Assembly (NCBI GenBank): GCA_020137815.1
Contig: CM035358.1
Location: forward strand, 271,356 to 335,355
From: Hormiphora californensis
Taxonomy: Eukaryota; Ctenophora; Tentaculata; Cydippida; Pleurobrachiidae
Length of the DNA stretch: 64,000 bases
Direction of reading: 5' to 3'
The translations under genes and the position numbers were made by a program. The notes beneath the pieces were generated by a model. That model ran no database searches. It saw only the letters and a program-made list of their open reading frames with translations, and had not been told where the DNA came from. Below, piece after piece: positions 29,580 to 42,159 of the stretch. Each line of letters opens with the position of its first letter. Within the stretch, counting starts at the first letter, position 1.

Positions 29580-32284
29580 ATGGTGGCGGGGTCCGTCAAA
29601 ACTATGACTCTTTTCACCCTCGTGTGGGGACTTGAGAGGTTCACTTTGACCTTGTCTAACCTGTGTATGGTGGCTTTCCTCACGAACCTTTCAAAGACTA
29701 TCCATATGGCGGTGATAGGCAGCATTTATATGGTCATTCAGGTAAAAATAAGTCTTTCATGGACTACTATAATGGGTAGAAAATCTTCTACATTTTGCAA
29801 TTTATAGCCCATGGGCAATTTGGGCGTTATAATCATTCTGAAATAATACATATCAGTGTATACCGGTGGCTATTTGTGCACTGTATGTTGGACCCTGGCT
29901 AGATGTGGTGGAACGGGGGAGTGCAGTTCCTAGAGCTATATTGGTAAAGATTGGAAGTGTTGCGATTACCCTCTTTGTTAGTGGCGTTGTGGCGTTCTTC
30001 AATATCAATCAAGGGTATAACCATTGTTTTTTACAGATTCAACTCCGTGTTATAAATATTGCATTATGTATATCACATGTATACAGGGGTTTGAGCGCGA
30101 TGATATAAAACAACTTAAATTTACCCAGGGGTATATTTGTGATTCTTCCTATGTTGATATTTCTCATTGTGGGAACTTCAATGTCAGGAGCTATGCACAT
30201 TATCATTCACCTGTCCACTGAGAGGCTCTGGTTGGTTGCTGCTGCCAACAGGGAAGCTAACTCTTCCAAATTCCTTGCAAGAGCTAACGGGTTAGTACTG
30301 CAGGGATATCAACTAGTTAAAAGTTAGAGTCAGACCCCGATTTACCGGGATGCTCGGGGGATGGGGTTGGTGGGCGGTGGTTACCCGGTAAATCGGGGTG
30401 CCCGGTATATAGGGGTCAAATAATTCCCTTTCGGGGGAGGTTTATCCTCCCGGTAAATCGGGGGGCCAGTAAATCGGGGTCCAGTAAATCGGGGTTCCCA
30501 GTTCATAAAATTTTAACAAACGTTATTTCAGAATGATGTCCATTGCGTTTGATGTATCCCAAGTGTTCGGTTTGATGCTCTTTGGACCTTTAACTAAAGA
30601 TATGTCGCCGTATAGTGTCTACCTAATTGCCGGAACCCTCTTTCTTGTCCTTTCCTCAGTGGAATTGGCTTCTTTCCGAAAACTTGACACCATGCTTCCT
30701 CCCCAGGTTATTTAGTGTTTAATGATCGCCAAACTATTTATAAACTTTTATTGTGTTCCAGATGTCCCAAGCGGTTGTACAAAGACGGTCAGTGAGGTTA
30801 AGCTTTGTAGACTACTGGAGCCAGCGAGACACACCAGTTGGGATCTGTTGGGCGGCTCGCAGCACTTTCACCGCTCTGTGGTTTGCTACCACTGTAATCC
30901 ATCACAGGTAGATAATACACGCAAATAATTTCTGGCAGCGGATTACGGGGGCCCGAAAGAAATGCCCGAATAGATCGCCCGAAAGATCTATTTGTGCATC
31001 AAGTGAAATCGTACTTTCACCACACAGAAGGCTTATTATATAATATTATATGTGCGTGACACGCATGTGCCTTCTGTGTGGTGAAACGTAATGTGCAGAT
31101 GAATCTTTCGGGCGATCTATTCGGGAGATCTATTCGGGCTCTCCTTTCGAGCCCCGTGTAATCCCCGTGTAACAATCATCTTCTTTCAGTCCAATAGGAG
31201 TTTTGTACAGGTGGTTTTACTTTGTGACCAGTATCGCAACATCACTAGGCTTTGTGTTCTCTTTACCCCGCATTGGACACCATGTGGTACTAATTGGTGT
31301 GGCAGCTGCTGAAATCTTCAGCCTTCTTTTGGCGACCATTCCTGTACTCTCTCGTAAACTTAGTGTGAGTCATTTTGAGTTTCCTATAAAGCTCCACATG
31401 CTGAAGTAGAGTGAGTGAATTCCTACACCTGGTATTTGAAAGAATATGTCTTAAAGGCATACTGTGGGCAGAATTTCACACTTTTTATACGGTTATAACA
31501 AGGTTTCCGTTGTGCAGGTATATGACATGATAACCAACTCAACCCTGGTCGATATACTGGAGCTAAACGTTGAGCAAATGACGAGCATATCACTCACAGA
31601 AATTGTCCCTCAGGTAGCTAATTGCCATTAAAGTGAGAGAGAGAGAACAGCAGGGATAACATGATTTTATTAATCCAAATTTGATCTCAGATATTCACTG
31701 TAACAATCTACGTATTGCTAGCACTCTCGATTGTCATATCATCAGCCTCAAATCGCCTCTGGAATTTGACAGCGCTTCAGATATACCAGGTAGGAAAGAC
31801 TCTCTTGCGAACCGGCTGTTTAAACCTTCCATGCATCTATGATGAAATATTATGATCGCATGTTCTAGGAGACAGTTCCAGCTCAAAGTAGGGGCTCCGT
31901 TGGTGGTGTTCAGATATTTCTGGATTACACTGCCCTATCCTTCCACGGGCTTCTAGCATTCACAGCGCACGGCACAGGAGTAAGTATTTCCTATTTCGGT
32001 GGACAGAACTGACAGAAGTCAGAACAATAAATGACACTGTCTGTCATGACCGTTAAAAATTAGCCACCGAAAAAACTTTCTAAATTCTCAACTTTCTTTT
32101 ACAAATTATATTATGTTGAACATTGTTTTTTCAGTACGCCTGGATGTGTGCAGGAATTGGGTTTGCTCTTTCTCTTTTCAACATATTGGCACTTCTTTGG
32201 TGGAGACGAGTTAAGAGATCGAATTCAGAGCGAGTTACCTTAATAAAGAGAGAAGTAACAACTGTGGATCTTCCAAAAGAATAA
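29580..32284 (+). CDS. SLC40A1: Ferroportin-like iron exporter
   Basis: Ten exons: 29580-29741, 29857-30014, 30129-30290, 30532-30706, 30762-30907, 31190-31364, 31518-31613, 31691-31789, 31869-31979, 32135-32284. All junctions are GT-AG and phases agree, giving 477 aa. Multi-pass membrane protein. Ferroportin landmarks: VWGLERF in TM1, YVGPWLDVVERG (compare IGDWVDKNAR), IHLSTERLWLVAAANREANS, NRLWNLTALQIYQETVPAQSRGS, then a TM11 histidine (about residue 417) aligned with human H507. A Cys326 equivalent is not evident, and the long cytoplasmic loop is short. Exports ferrous iron across the plasma membrane in known members. An additional 5' exon is possible. Introns 3 and 5 carry MITEs. Confidence 0.88.
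30327..30506. mobile_element. Pogo-like MITE in ferroportin intron 3
   Basis: Starts GTCAGACCCCGATTTACCGG and contains several internal GGTAAATCGGGG repeats, ending GGGGTTCCCAG. Diverged member of the family at 17737-17877. Confidence 0.7.
30934..31170. mobile_element. MITE with unequal termini, copy C, in ferroportin intron 5
   Basis: Left GGCAGCGGATTACGGGGGC, right GAGCCCCGTGTAATCCCCGTGT: opposite orientation to copies A and B, with the same two distinct ends. Internal arms GTGTGGTGAAA and TTTCACCACAC. Confidence 0.8.
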
Positions 32285-32608
32285 ATTTGAACTGTTATAA
32301 TGCAGTATAGTACAATGGACTTATCTGAAATAATATTTTCTAACTTGCTGGATCAAGAACTAATACTATATGTATAATTGATGGTCCTTGTCCCGGAGTT
32401 GAACTAAAACTTCCTTGTTTTACTTGGAACTAATATATGTAGTACATTATGTTGCCTGCAAACACGATAACACTAAACAGTGAGATTGTTCAATGTTCGT
32501 CAGTAAAATATATATTTCAATTAAGAATATATCATCCTGAGTGTCAGCATCTAATTTCAATGTTCTCTTCATGTTTTCTCTCTCGCTCTCTCTCCCTCTC
32601 TGGTTGGT

Positions 32609-35279
32609 TCAAGAAGTATGCGGGAGTACCTTGGTTTTTCTATTAAACTTTCCTTGAAAAAATCGCCTGATATGAAAACATCGTAGATTGTATTCCAGGG
32701 TTTTAAGCACAGAGATTACCCGTGAGTTGAATATGATATCACGATTTAAGAGGATAAAGTTGGCCATTGGAGTCAGCTTTAGAGATACAATACCAACTTC
32801 CTCCCACCCTCGAGCTATATCACCCCTGAAACCAAATAAGATTAACATTATCCCAATGATACAAGTGCTCAAAATATGTACCTCAAAATTAACATTATGT
32901 ATACGAAACTGGATCTGCAAACACAACTATAATCTAGTGATCTGATATACCTCCTGGCAGATGAACAAAAGAGAAGAACAGTGTATGGTAGGAGCAGGAG
33001 AATGTTTACAGTTGTTAACAGTGATGTTAGGTGGAAGTCGGTCTTGTGAGTGTTTGGTGCCGCTGCTAACTACTTCACTTTTACTCTCCTGAAGGATGAT
33101 TCAGAGTGCATAACGAGATTAAGTTAATTACAGGGCATAATGAAATATAGTCACCTTGACGAGTTTATCACCGAGCAGGCTGATTTGTTTTGTGTTTTGA
33201 GCAAGAACCGCATCCTGTGTTAACGCTATATAAAGTGAAAAGTATTCTAGTCAAGGAAATGTAGTGTTTAGAAGGAAGGCAGTCAAAGTGTGTATAAGGC
33301 ACATTAAAGTTGTTCAGTTCACCCCTCTACCGACCTGAGTGAACCTTCAGTGAGATGATGGCACAGAAAACACAAGTGAAACCAAGAGTTGTTGCCACCA
33401 GGATAAGTAAAGAAGTGTCGTTATCTGTCAAACCATCCTTGTTAAATGTACAACCAATTCTCTTGTAGGAGTATCTGCATGGATACAGATATATATTAGG
33501 TAATATAGTATTATACCAAAACTAATTGAAATTAGTAGGCCGGAAAGGTTGCCCTATGATTTGAGCTACCTTTGGCACCAGTACATTCCCTTTTGAAGAT
33601 AGAAGAAGCATATGTTATACCCTGTCTGTACCCCGTGAATGTTACGGTGGCAAAGGTAGCTCAAATCATAGGGCAACCTTTCCGGCCTACTAATTTCAAT
33701 TAGTTTTGGTATAATTTGCATCATTTTTGGGATTTTTTTATCCATTTAGATGTAGTAGAACAGGTACAGTGAGGATGGGATCGCGAAATTGCAAAATTTT
33801 CATTTTTGACGTCATTTTGACGTCATAAAATGACGTCACGACATTATGACGTCATAATGATGAGGACATATCATCGGGATCACCTAGATGAAGATACCGA
33901 CCAAGTTTGAGATCGATTGGATGAGATTTGAGTCCGCTATGGCGAAAAAACCCATATCGTCATATCTATTTTTAAACAGTCATAACACTTTAGACGCGTT
34001 TTAAGACCCTTATACGTCTAGTTTTGAAAATTCGCGATATAGTTTCTGATAGTTCAGACAATTCTCTTTCCGTGATATAGTCTTCGTTTTTCGATTAGAA
34101 TCCGTCTTCAGGGTGTAAAATGAGCTCAAAGAATTTTAGTCAGAGTCTGAAAAATGACGACTTTAAGACGTTCTGTAGGACGTTCCTGGTGATGAAAAAG
34201 GACCTCACATCGACTAATGCACACACATCCAGTAGATCTACCAGCTGTGAAAACGAGAAGTTTCTATCTCTTTTCGTTTGGCGTGAATATGGTTTATAAA
34301 AAGCGTCTCTCCTACACGCGCGCGCATATGTGTTACACTGAATCTAGGGCAAATGGGACCTATCTGTAACTTCGGTTCCAGATAAGATAGAGACTTGAAA
34401 TTTTAAACTTGAGTCAAAGACCCCAAGCCGGGTATACATTCCAAATTTCAAGTCAAACGGATGAAAGAGAGCCACGCTATAGCCTTCTGAAATCTGGGTT
34501 TTCAGGCAAAACACCCATAAAACGTATAACTGCGTTTCTGGCGGCGCTTTTGGGGGGAGGGGGAATGGCAACCTTTGCGCTTGCCAGCGCAGTGACAAAC
34601 AAGCTGCCAACAATTAACTCACCTTATATCTGTTGCATTGGATAGAGGCAAAACCACACAGACGAGAACGGGAAGGCACCAGGAGAGAACCCAGGCTGTT
34701 AAATTGTGTCGAAACTTTGGGTGTTCCGCAGGGTAGACAACTATCGACAAGTACTGAATAGAGTAAATGAACTAAGTACTGAATGAACAGGCAAAGATGT
34801 ATTTTTAGCGTGAATTACATACTTTTGGTGTAACTTACACGGTGGATTATACCTGATAAATCTGAATGGCACATATTATGGAGAAAGTGGTAACCACCAG
34901 GGTCACATGGCTATAGCCTGTTATCCAGCAGAATGGTTGGGCAGTTTGTGTGACAATAACCTCTCCCCCTATGAGGACAATCATGTTGACAAGGGTGTCC
35001 AAGATTAGAGATAGCATGTCCCTCAAAACTAACTGTATCCAGTACCTTAAGGAATTGTGTTTAATAATAGTGGTCACCAGTTGGTGTAGTAGTTTGTAGG
35101 CCAGAAGGCTACATTTACCTATATTTAGCACCATTACCGGGCCCAGTTTCCTTTATAAGATGATAGAGAATGTAAAGGGACATAGTTGTGACAGCCACCT
35201 CACAAATCCACAGTAGAGCGAGGCACAAAAAGAGAAAGATGACTTGGAGAACAGATCGATCTTCAATGACTGATGACAT
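32609..35279 (-). CDS. Class A GPCR-like receptor
   Basis: Exons in transcript order: 35138-35279 (ATG, TM1), about 34853-35108 (TM2-TM3), 34623-34753 (TM4), 33335-33474 (ECL2, TM5), 32951-33062 (TM6), 32609-32825 (TM7, tail). From TM2 onward all GT-AG junctions keep phase. About 330 aa. GPCR marks: Cys before TM3 (PFCWITGY) and in ECL2 (IGCTF), YLSIVVYP in the DRY position, HPKFR in ICL2, LLPY in TM6 and LTPMANFILL in place of NPxxY. Ligand unknown. The TM1 to TM2 junction is unresolved: the frames differ by one and only 10- or 19-nt GT-AG stretches lie between. Convergent with ferroportin. Confidence 0.68.
33511..33714. mobile_element. Small foldback in GPCR intron
   Basis: Arms of about 68 bp from TTATACCAAAACTAATTG to its inverted complement, with a loop of about 65 bp. 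Nearly perfect pairing, so young. Confidence 0.8.
33780..34300. other. GPCR intron sequence with CRE-like palindromes
   Basis: TGACGTCAT/ATGACGTCA words cluster at about 33808-33862, as at the right end of the Polinton. Otherwise unremarkable; no exon. Confidence 0.4.
34383..34605. repeat. Dispersed repeat, copy 2
   Basis: Second copy of the repeat at 23672-23885, within the GPCR intron that follows the TM4 exon. Confidence 0.75.
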
Positions 35280-35500
35280 TGTGACTAAAAACTTTATCAG
35301 AACTAAACATGTGATGTGATGTACAGAAAAGGAGCGCACGAGAAGGGGGGGGGGTGACAACTTCCAAAAATCCGACTTTATAACAGTGCAAACTGCAAGG
35401 TGTAATAAAGAAGAACGATATACAACAGGAGATTGATATTCGACAAGTGCACACCTTATGAGAGGGAGAGAGGGAGAGAAACTCCTATGTGAATTGGATG

Positions 35501-35625
<125 letters not shown>

Positions 35626-35928
35626 GAAACACAGATTGGATTGCTAAACATATTTTCTAATGACGGTATTCCGTTGCCTTGGTTACCAAGGAGCTTTGCT
35701 ACCTAATTCTCCTAAGATGTGTCACAGTGAATGTTTGTGTAGCGGCTGTTACAATGACGAGAGAGATGATAAAGATGATGGCATTGAGTTTGTACCTGGG
35801 CTATCGTAATCGATTAACCCGAAAAATAGATAATCATAAACCTTCGAGATTAATTTGTGTAGCAAATTGTAAATGTTATGGTCAACAGTAACACACGGTT
35901 TCTCTCTTTGTCCCTGATCTAACACTAT

Positions 35929-36120
35929 CTACCCTAGTCTTAAAACCGGTCCGTTTTCTCGCTTCCTAATAACTCTCAGGTCATTGGATACTTCTGAAGG
36001 GACCTGCATGGCATTATCCTCCGACTGGACAGCAGAGGATACTGGGGAGATTATGGCAGGGTAGCACTGAAACGTAGCGATAAGAACCAGGAGAAGAGTT
36101 GCTTTGAAAACTGCAGTCAT
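35929..36120 (-). CDS. Candidate amidated neuropeptide precursor
   Basis: 63 aa with an ATG start. Residues 1-19 form a typical signal peptide (TLLLVLIATFQC). After a 32-residue spacer comes the tribasic cleavage site RKR and then ENGPVLRLG at the extreme C-terminus. A C-terminal glycine directly before the stop is the usual amide donor, so processing would give an ENGPVLRL-amide. It lies about 650 bp upstream of the GPCR-like gene on the same strand. No known peptide family is assigned. The ORF is short, so chance must be considered, but the combination of features is specific. Confidence 0.5.
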   Translation of the reverse strand: MTAVFKATLLLVLIATFQCYPAIISPVSSAVQSEDNAMQVPSEVSNDLRVIRKRENGPVLRLG

Positions 36121-36426
36121 ACCAGGTGTGCTTCCGATAAGCTATAGAAATAGATTGAATGTTATACTTATTTTACTACTGAAACAATCATGAAATTGAA
36201 TTATGAAATGTATAATACATTTGAGACACCTGATCGTGCATTCGCCTAAGTGCGGATAGGCGAAAATTGAGATTAGACCAGGAGTGTGTTCAGGGTGTCC
36301 TAATACACCAGACACCTTATGACCAGTTTTGGTAAGTTTCTGATGCTTAGAACGTAAAATAAAATTTTGACGTATCTGCACTTAGACCAATTTCAAGATA
36401 ATTTTTTTGTAAATATCCGTATAAGT
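36121..36426. other. Upstream region of the peptide gene
   Basis: Unique AT-rich sequence. The words TGCAGATACG and AGGCGAAT recur near 38020-38045, hinting at an old duplicated flank. No other feature. Confidence 0.35.
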
Positions 36427-36989
36427 CGGGGGATTACGGGGGCCCAGATGAATCGCCCATACCAAGTGCCCGTACCAAGTGCCCGTACCTGACGTTTGCA
36501 CATTGAAATTGTGTACTTTAGCGCGTAGCACACGCAAAAAACTTTCACCATTCGATGGGGCTTAAAATTTCCTTTCCAACGGTACCAAAACGATTTCTGT
36601 AGCTTATCAGGAACCAGAGATATTGGCAATTATGATAATAACAAGGGGCACTAAAGCGGTTTATTGACATAATTGGTCATATCTCCGGTTCCTGATAAGC
36701 TACAGAAATCGTTTTGGTACCGTTGGAAAGGAAATTTCAAGCCTCATCGAATGGTGAAGATTTGAAGTCTTTATCTTATCAGGAACAGGAGTTATGAGCC
36801 AAAACGTGAAAAGTCGATCTTGAAACGCTTTTTTTGATCGATTTTTTCTGAGCAGAAATGTGTGTGGTGCACACGTGGCGCGGAGTTTTTTGCGTGTGCT
36901 ACATGCTAAAGTACACAATTTCAATGCGCAAACGTCAGGTACGGGCACTTGGTATGGGCGATTCATCCGGGCCCCCGTAATCCGCTGCC
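36427..36989. mobile_element. MITE with unequal termini, copy D (expanded)
   Basis: Ends CGGGGGATTACGGGGGCC and GGGCCCCCGTAATCCGCTGC. The core holds an additional inverted repeat with AACGGTACCAAAACGATTTC and CTTATCAGGAACC, making this copy more than twice the length of A-C. Confidence 0.78.
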
Positions 36990-36990
36990 T

Positions 36991-37906
36991 AAAGTCCAAT
37001 TTTTTATTTAAAGTAAGAGTGGCGCGCCGTGTTTTCTCACAAAACTTAGTGGATGAACGGGGAGTACCACCAGGACCATTGGTACGGTATCGAAAATTTC
37101 CAATTCTGTCTCGTTCATTAGTTATGACGTAATATGTTCATTATTTCAACTTTCATAAAACTGCTCTTCAGAAAAATCTGTACATTGTGGATTGAAATGG
37201 ATGCTTGCATCGTGTTCAGCGTCAAAAAATAGCCGGGGTACCAAATTTTGGTGTCTCTACCTTGTCTGTGACGCGAGATATCGACAATTATCAAAAACGA
37301 CCAAAATGGGTGAGAGAGAGATTGTTATCTTTGGGTGCTAGTTGTTTGTGCGCGCCACCCACTTGTAACAAACTCTCTTTCTCTCACTTTGGTCGTTTTT
37401 GATATTTGTCGATATCTCGCGTCACAGACAAGGTAGAGACACCAAAAATCAAAATTTGGTACCCCGGCTATTTTTTGACGCTGAACACGATGCAAGCATC
37501 CATTTCAATCCACAATGTACAGATTTTTCTGAAGAGCAATTTTAGAAAAGTTGAAATAATGGACATATTACGTCATAACTAATGAACGAGACAGAATTGG
37601 AAATTTTCGATACCGTACCAATGGTCCTGGTGGTACTCCCCGTTCATCCACTAAGTTTTGTGAGAAAACACGGCGCGCCACTCTTACTTTAAGCGACAGG
37701 CCGCCGCACATCAAAATGCAGCGCTTGAAATCGATTTCCGGTTCCTGATAAGCTAGCGACTTTTTCTTGGTGCCATTCGAAAGATAAAATTTTTATCTTT
37801 CCAACGCAACCAGGATCAATTCTTTATCTTATCAGGAACCGGAGATATGACCAATTATAACTAATTGAGTGCGCGGCGGCCTGTCGCTTAAATAAAAAAT
37901 TCGACT
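36991..37906. mobile_element. Foldback element with nested TTAA insertion
   Basis: Arms run from AATTTTTTATTTAAAGTAAG through GTACCACCAGGACCATTGG to a loop near 37345, and back. The right arm is interrupted by a 195-bp element (37693-37887). The left arm keeps the uninterrupted sequence. Confidence 0.85.
37693..37887. mobile_element. piggyBac-like MITE (TTAA duplication)
   Basis: Terminal inverted repeat GCGACAGGCCGCCGC, flanked on each side by TTAA (37689-37692, 37888-37891). The empty site with a single TTTAAA is preserved in the other foldback arm near 37005. TTAA duplication and short TIR fit a piggyBac-type non-autonomous element. The core contains CGGTTCCTGATAAG and its complement. Confidence 0.8.
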
Positions 37907-37909
37907 ATA

Positions 37910-38465
37910 ACTCAAGAGTCAAGATACACAAAATAGAATAACCTCATTTTCTGTTGTAAGTGCAGATAAACATGGTTTTTCAACTAATATTTTCAAACTT
38001 TCTACTGTCTATCTGCAGATAGACAAATGCAGATAGGCGAATGCATGATCAGGTGTCTCATTTTCTCATTTGCCCTGTCTGGCGGCGCCGCCCCGATCTG
38101 ATTGAACTGATCAGCGACAATCAAAACGGGGTTTGGCACCGCCAGGTAGTATTTCCCAAATTCAACAAGTCAAATTTAAATTTAAAGGCGAAAAAGTACA
38201 AAGTCATGACATCAATGTTGACGATTTTATAGTGTGCTAACAGTTGTACGTCAATCAAGATAAATGAGTATTTCCATATATTGACGTAAAGGCCATTGTA
38301 TTTTTTGCTGAATCTTTTGCTTCCATAAAACACGTCACGGTCAATACTGCCACTCCCTACTGAGCTAATACCAACTCGTGGGAAAATAAAGGATAAGTGA
38401 TACAAGCATCAAGAAAGCCGAAACGACAGAGAGCGAGAGAGAGATCTATATAGAGAGATCTATAA
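37910..38465. other. Intergenic, nothing recognised
   Basis: Unique sequence with scattered short ORFs lacking splice or domain support. Confidence 0.4.
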
Positions 38466-38467
38466 AG

Positions 38468-38580
<113 letters not shown>

Positions 38581-39849
38581 CGACGGGGAGGCAGAGGAAA
38601 AAACGAATTGATCGATAATATTGCATTGTCAACAGCAATGACAATCAGAATGGAAATGATTGCAGTACCAGACCATATTGTTGTAACATAACAATAACAA
38701 CAGAAGATACGGCACATATAGGCAATATAACATAACTTATAATTAATGATACTGATTCTTTTCGGAAGTAAAGTCGGGTTTTTTGAAGTTATCACACTAT
38801 GTTTATACTGTTTATATGGTTACCAGTTACCACAACTTCAAATGAGTCCGCGACACTGTGGTATCAATTATCACTTGCCATACTGCCAGTTAAAAAGATC
38901 ACGGGTGTATTTTTAACCTATCGCTACAATCTTAGTAGACAGTAGGACGTTAAAGGTTGACAAGATACCAAAAACTTTTCTTCTATCTTTCTATTTTTCA
39001 GGAATTTTAAGCATTTTTTCAGATTGTTTGTCGTGTAGAAAAATATTCCAAAACAGGGCGCTTTCCAGGTAGGCGGTAAATGTTAACCAGATCTGAGAGA
39101 AAACGTACGTGCAAAACCACGTTTTTGTCCATAACTCAGTCATTTCTTGACCAATTTGCAAAATCTTGGGCGCGTTGGAAAGAGGACATTAAGCTCTTTC
39201 AAATGAGCCCAATAAAACTAAAATCGGCGCAAAATGCGCGGCGTCATGGCGCAAAATGCGCGTTTTCGCCACCACGCCGCGCAATTTGCACCAATTTTCA
39301 TTTTCTTGGGCTCATTTGAGAGATCTCAATGTCCTCTTTCCAATGAGCCAAAGATTTTGCAAATTGGTCAAGAAATGACTGAGTTATGGGCAACAACGTG
39401 CGAAATTCCCACAGATCTGGTTAACATTTACCGCCTACCCGCTTTCCAGCACCACGCCGCACAACTTTTAACATTCTGATGCTGAAAAAGTATAGTACTG
39501 CGGCTGAAATCTACACTGGAATACCCTTTTTCAGCATCAGAATATTTAAAGTTGTGGCTTGTGCGGTGCGGCGCTGGAAAGCGCCCTGGTTTAAAATATT
39601 TTTCAGAAAAATCTAAAAAAATGCTTAAAACTCCTGAAAAATCGAAAAATAAGATAGAAGAAAAGTTTTAAAGGGAAGTAATTTTGATATCTCCTTCTGG
39701 TGATCAACACACACACACGCCCTCTGTACAACAGTTTAATGGGGAATCTCACACATACACGGGCAGAACTCGGTTAAGGAGACATTAATTAGTATTCTGA
39801 ATAATGAGTTCAGAGCAAGAATTAAATAGGGAAGAAAATCGAAAAATAC

Positions 39850-39927
39850 TGGGTTTGACCGGGAATTGAACCAGGGACCTCCAGAGAGACATGCTCGGAG
39901 CTATAAACCACTAAGCTACCAAACCCT
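39850..39927 (-). repeat. tRNA-like sequence in palindrome
   Basis: Identical in design to 18191-18268, with intact A and B boxes. Confidence 0.8.
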
Positions 39928-40110
39928 ATGTACTGATCGCATTTCATCGCTCTATATTCAAGCTCCTGCCCTTAGCTAGACACCATGTGATAAAGGGAAG
40001 TAATTTTGATATCTCCTTCTAGGAGATATCAAAATTACTTCCCTTTATCACATGGTGTCTAGCTAAGGGCAGGAGCTTGAATATAGAGCGATGAAATGCG
40101 ATCAGTACAT

Positions 40111-40188
40111 AGGGTTTGGTAGCTTAGTGGTTTATAGCTCCGAGCATGTCTCTCTGGAGGTCCCTGGTTCAATTCCCGGTCAAACCCA
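40111..40188 (+). repeat. tRNA-like sequence, opposite arm
   Basis: Inverted partner of 39850-39927. Confidence 0.8.
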
Positions 40189-40265
40189 GTATTTTTCGAT
40201 TTTCTTCCCTATTTAATTCTTGCTCTGAACTCATTATTCAGAAAAGTTTTAGGTATCTTGTCAAC

Positions 40266-40849
<584 letters not shown>

Positions 40850-40959
40850 GGAGAGAGAAAAAGAGAGAGGGGAGGGAGTGAGAGAAAGAAAGAGAGAGAA
40901 AGAGAGAGAACGGGAGACGGAAAGAGAAAAAGCGAGGGGGAGAGTGAGAGACAAAGAGA

Positions 40960-41445
40960 CTAGGAGTCTACTTTTACACTATGGTTAATGGTATTCAAAC
41001 TTTAGGAGTTTAACTTTTAGCAGAGACCCTGAATCATTTAGGCTCAGTTATAATTGTGGCAAAGCTGAATTGAATTTTAAAACAACATCTGTTGGAAAAC
41101 CGGAAGGTAAAAGTTCTCAAACACAAGTACTCTGCCCAATAATGGTACTGTTTTTGAGAGCTGCTTCTTCTAGTTCGAGGAACCATGTGTGGACACCGAC
41201 AATATTGGAAATATGGCTCACTAAATGGTGCATCTAACCAGCACTCAGACGGACCACACCTGTACCCATTTTAGATCTAGACAAGGTGACGTATAACTTG
41301 TCTTTTAGTTTGTTAATGTTAATTAAAAATCTTAATACTTAATATTTGATTTTATTGATTTTAACATTTAAACGTATCTCAGATGAATGGGAAGTACTGA
41401 CTACTGACTGCCTAATCTATATTCAACAATTTCAACCGGAGAACG
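40960..41445. other. Intergenic, nothing recognised
   Basis: Unique AT-rich sequence without supported exons. Confidence 0.35.
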
Positions 41446-41447
41446 GT

Positions 41448-41449
<2 letters not shown>

Positions 41450-41534
<85 letters not shown>
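41450..41534. repeat. (GT)n microsatellite
   Basis: About 42 uninterrupted TG units. Confidence 0.97.
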
Positions 41535-41536
<2 letters not shown>

Positions 41537-42159
41537 CTTAAGTAACGTAGGTAACCTGTAAATGTTGGCCCGATCACGTTGTTGTTAAACCCAACCCAAA
41601 TGTAGTCTTTATTAGCACAGAACTCAACGACATCCGAAACACCCAAGACTAAACGGTAGTGAACACTCATATCGGCCGAATTGTCGAGCGAATATGGCCA
41701 ACCTTCCACTTGTGAGCATATGATTACCTGTCAACTGTTGGTGCACCCCGCTAGTTTGTGTATTTTACATTAAAATTTTCGTTTCTAATTGAATTTTAAC
41801 TTTGAACTGTTTTGCAGTTATTAGTACGCACATTTACTAAAACTGGAGCATCAATTATTATAATAGTCTAGCATATTTAGATCGAGAGATAGAGAGCATC
41901 CATTTGAGAGGGCTCTACGCACTTTCCCAGCCACTGCGACTTGTCAGTATGATTTACATGGATTAGAGACAGGTTGCCTATGAAGAAGTTTAAGTGGGGT
42001 CCTCCTCGTTAGCGCCTTTAAATTGAATTCCTCTGTCCCAGAGTGAACAGCTGCTCAACATACTAGTTTACATTCCGACACAGTCACATTTCCATACGTT
42101 TCGTTTTCTACCACCATGGTATGTAAAGATTAAATAATAAATACGATTTATGTGTTAAA
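41535..42159. other. Upstream region of the chitin-binding gene
   Basis: No repeat or ORF of note. Presumed promoter and 5' UTR of the gene starting at 42160; no strong TATA identified. Confidence 0.35.

Larger units (their letters stand above)
39671..40241. mobile_element. Palindromic dimer of tRNA-like repeat
   Basis: Flanked by the 10-bp duplication AAAAGTTTTA (39661-39670, 40242-40251). Two head-to-head copies of the tRNA-like repeat form a nearly perfect palindrome centred at about 40020 (CTTCTAGGAG). Shares its sequence with the outer arms of 18138-19933 but lacks the 1.1-kb core of that element. Confidence 0.88.
38956..40265. mobile_element. Foldback with two nested insertions in right arm
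   Basis: Outer arms GTTGACAAGATACC and GGTATCTTGTCAAC; the loop is near 39275 in a GCGC-rich palindrome. The right arm carries a smaller inverted-repeat insertion (about 39440-39585, TIR CGCTTTCCAG) and the 571-bp palindromic insertion 39671-40241. The left arm contains neither, so both arrived after the foldback formed. Confidence 0.85.
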
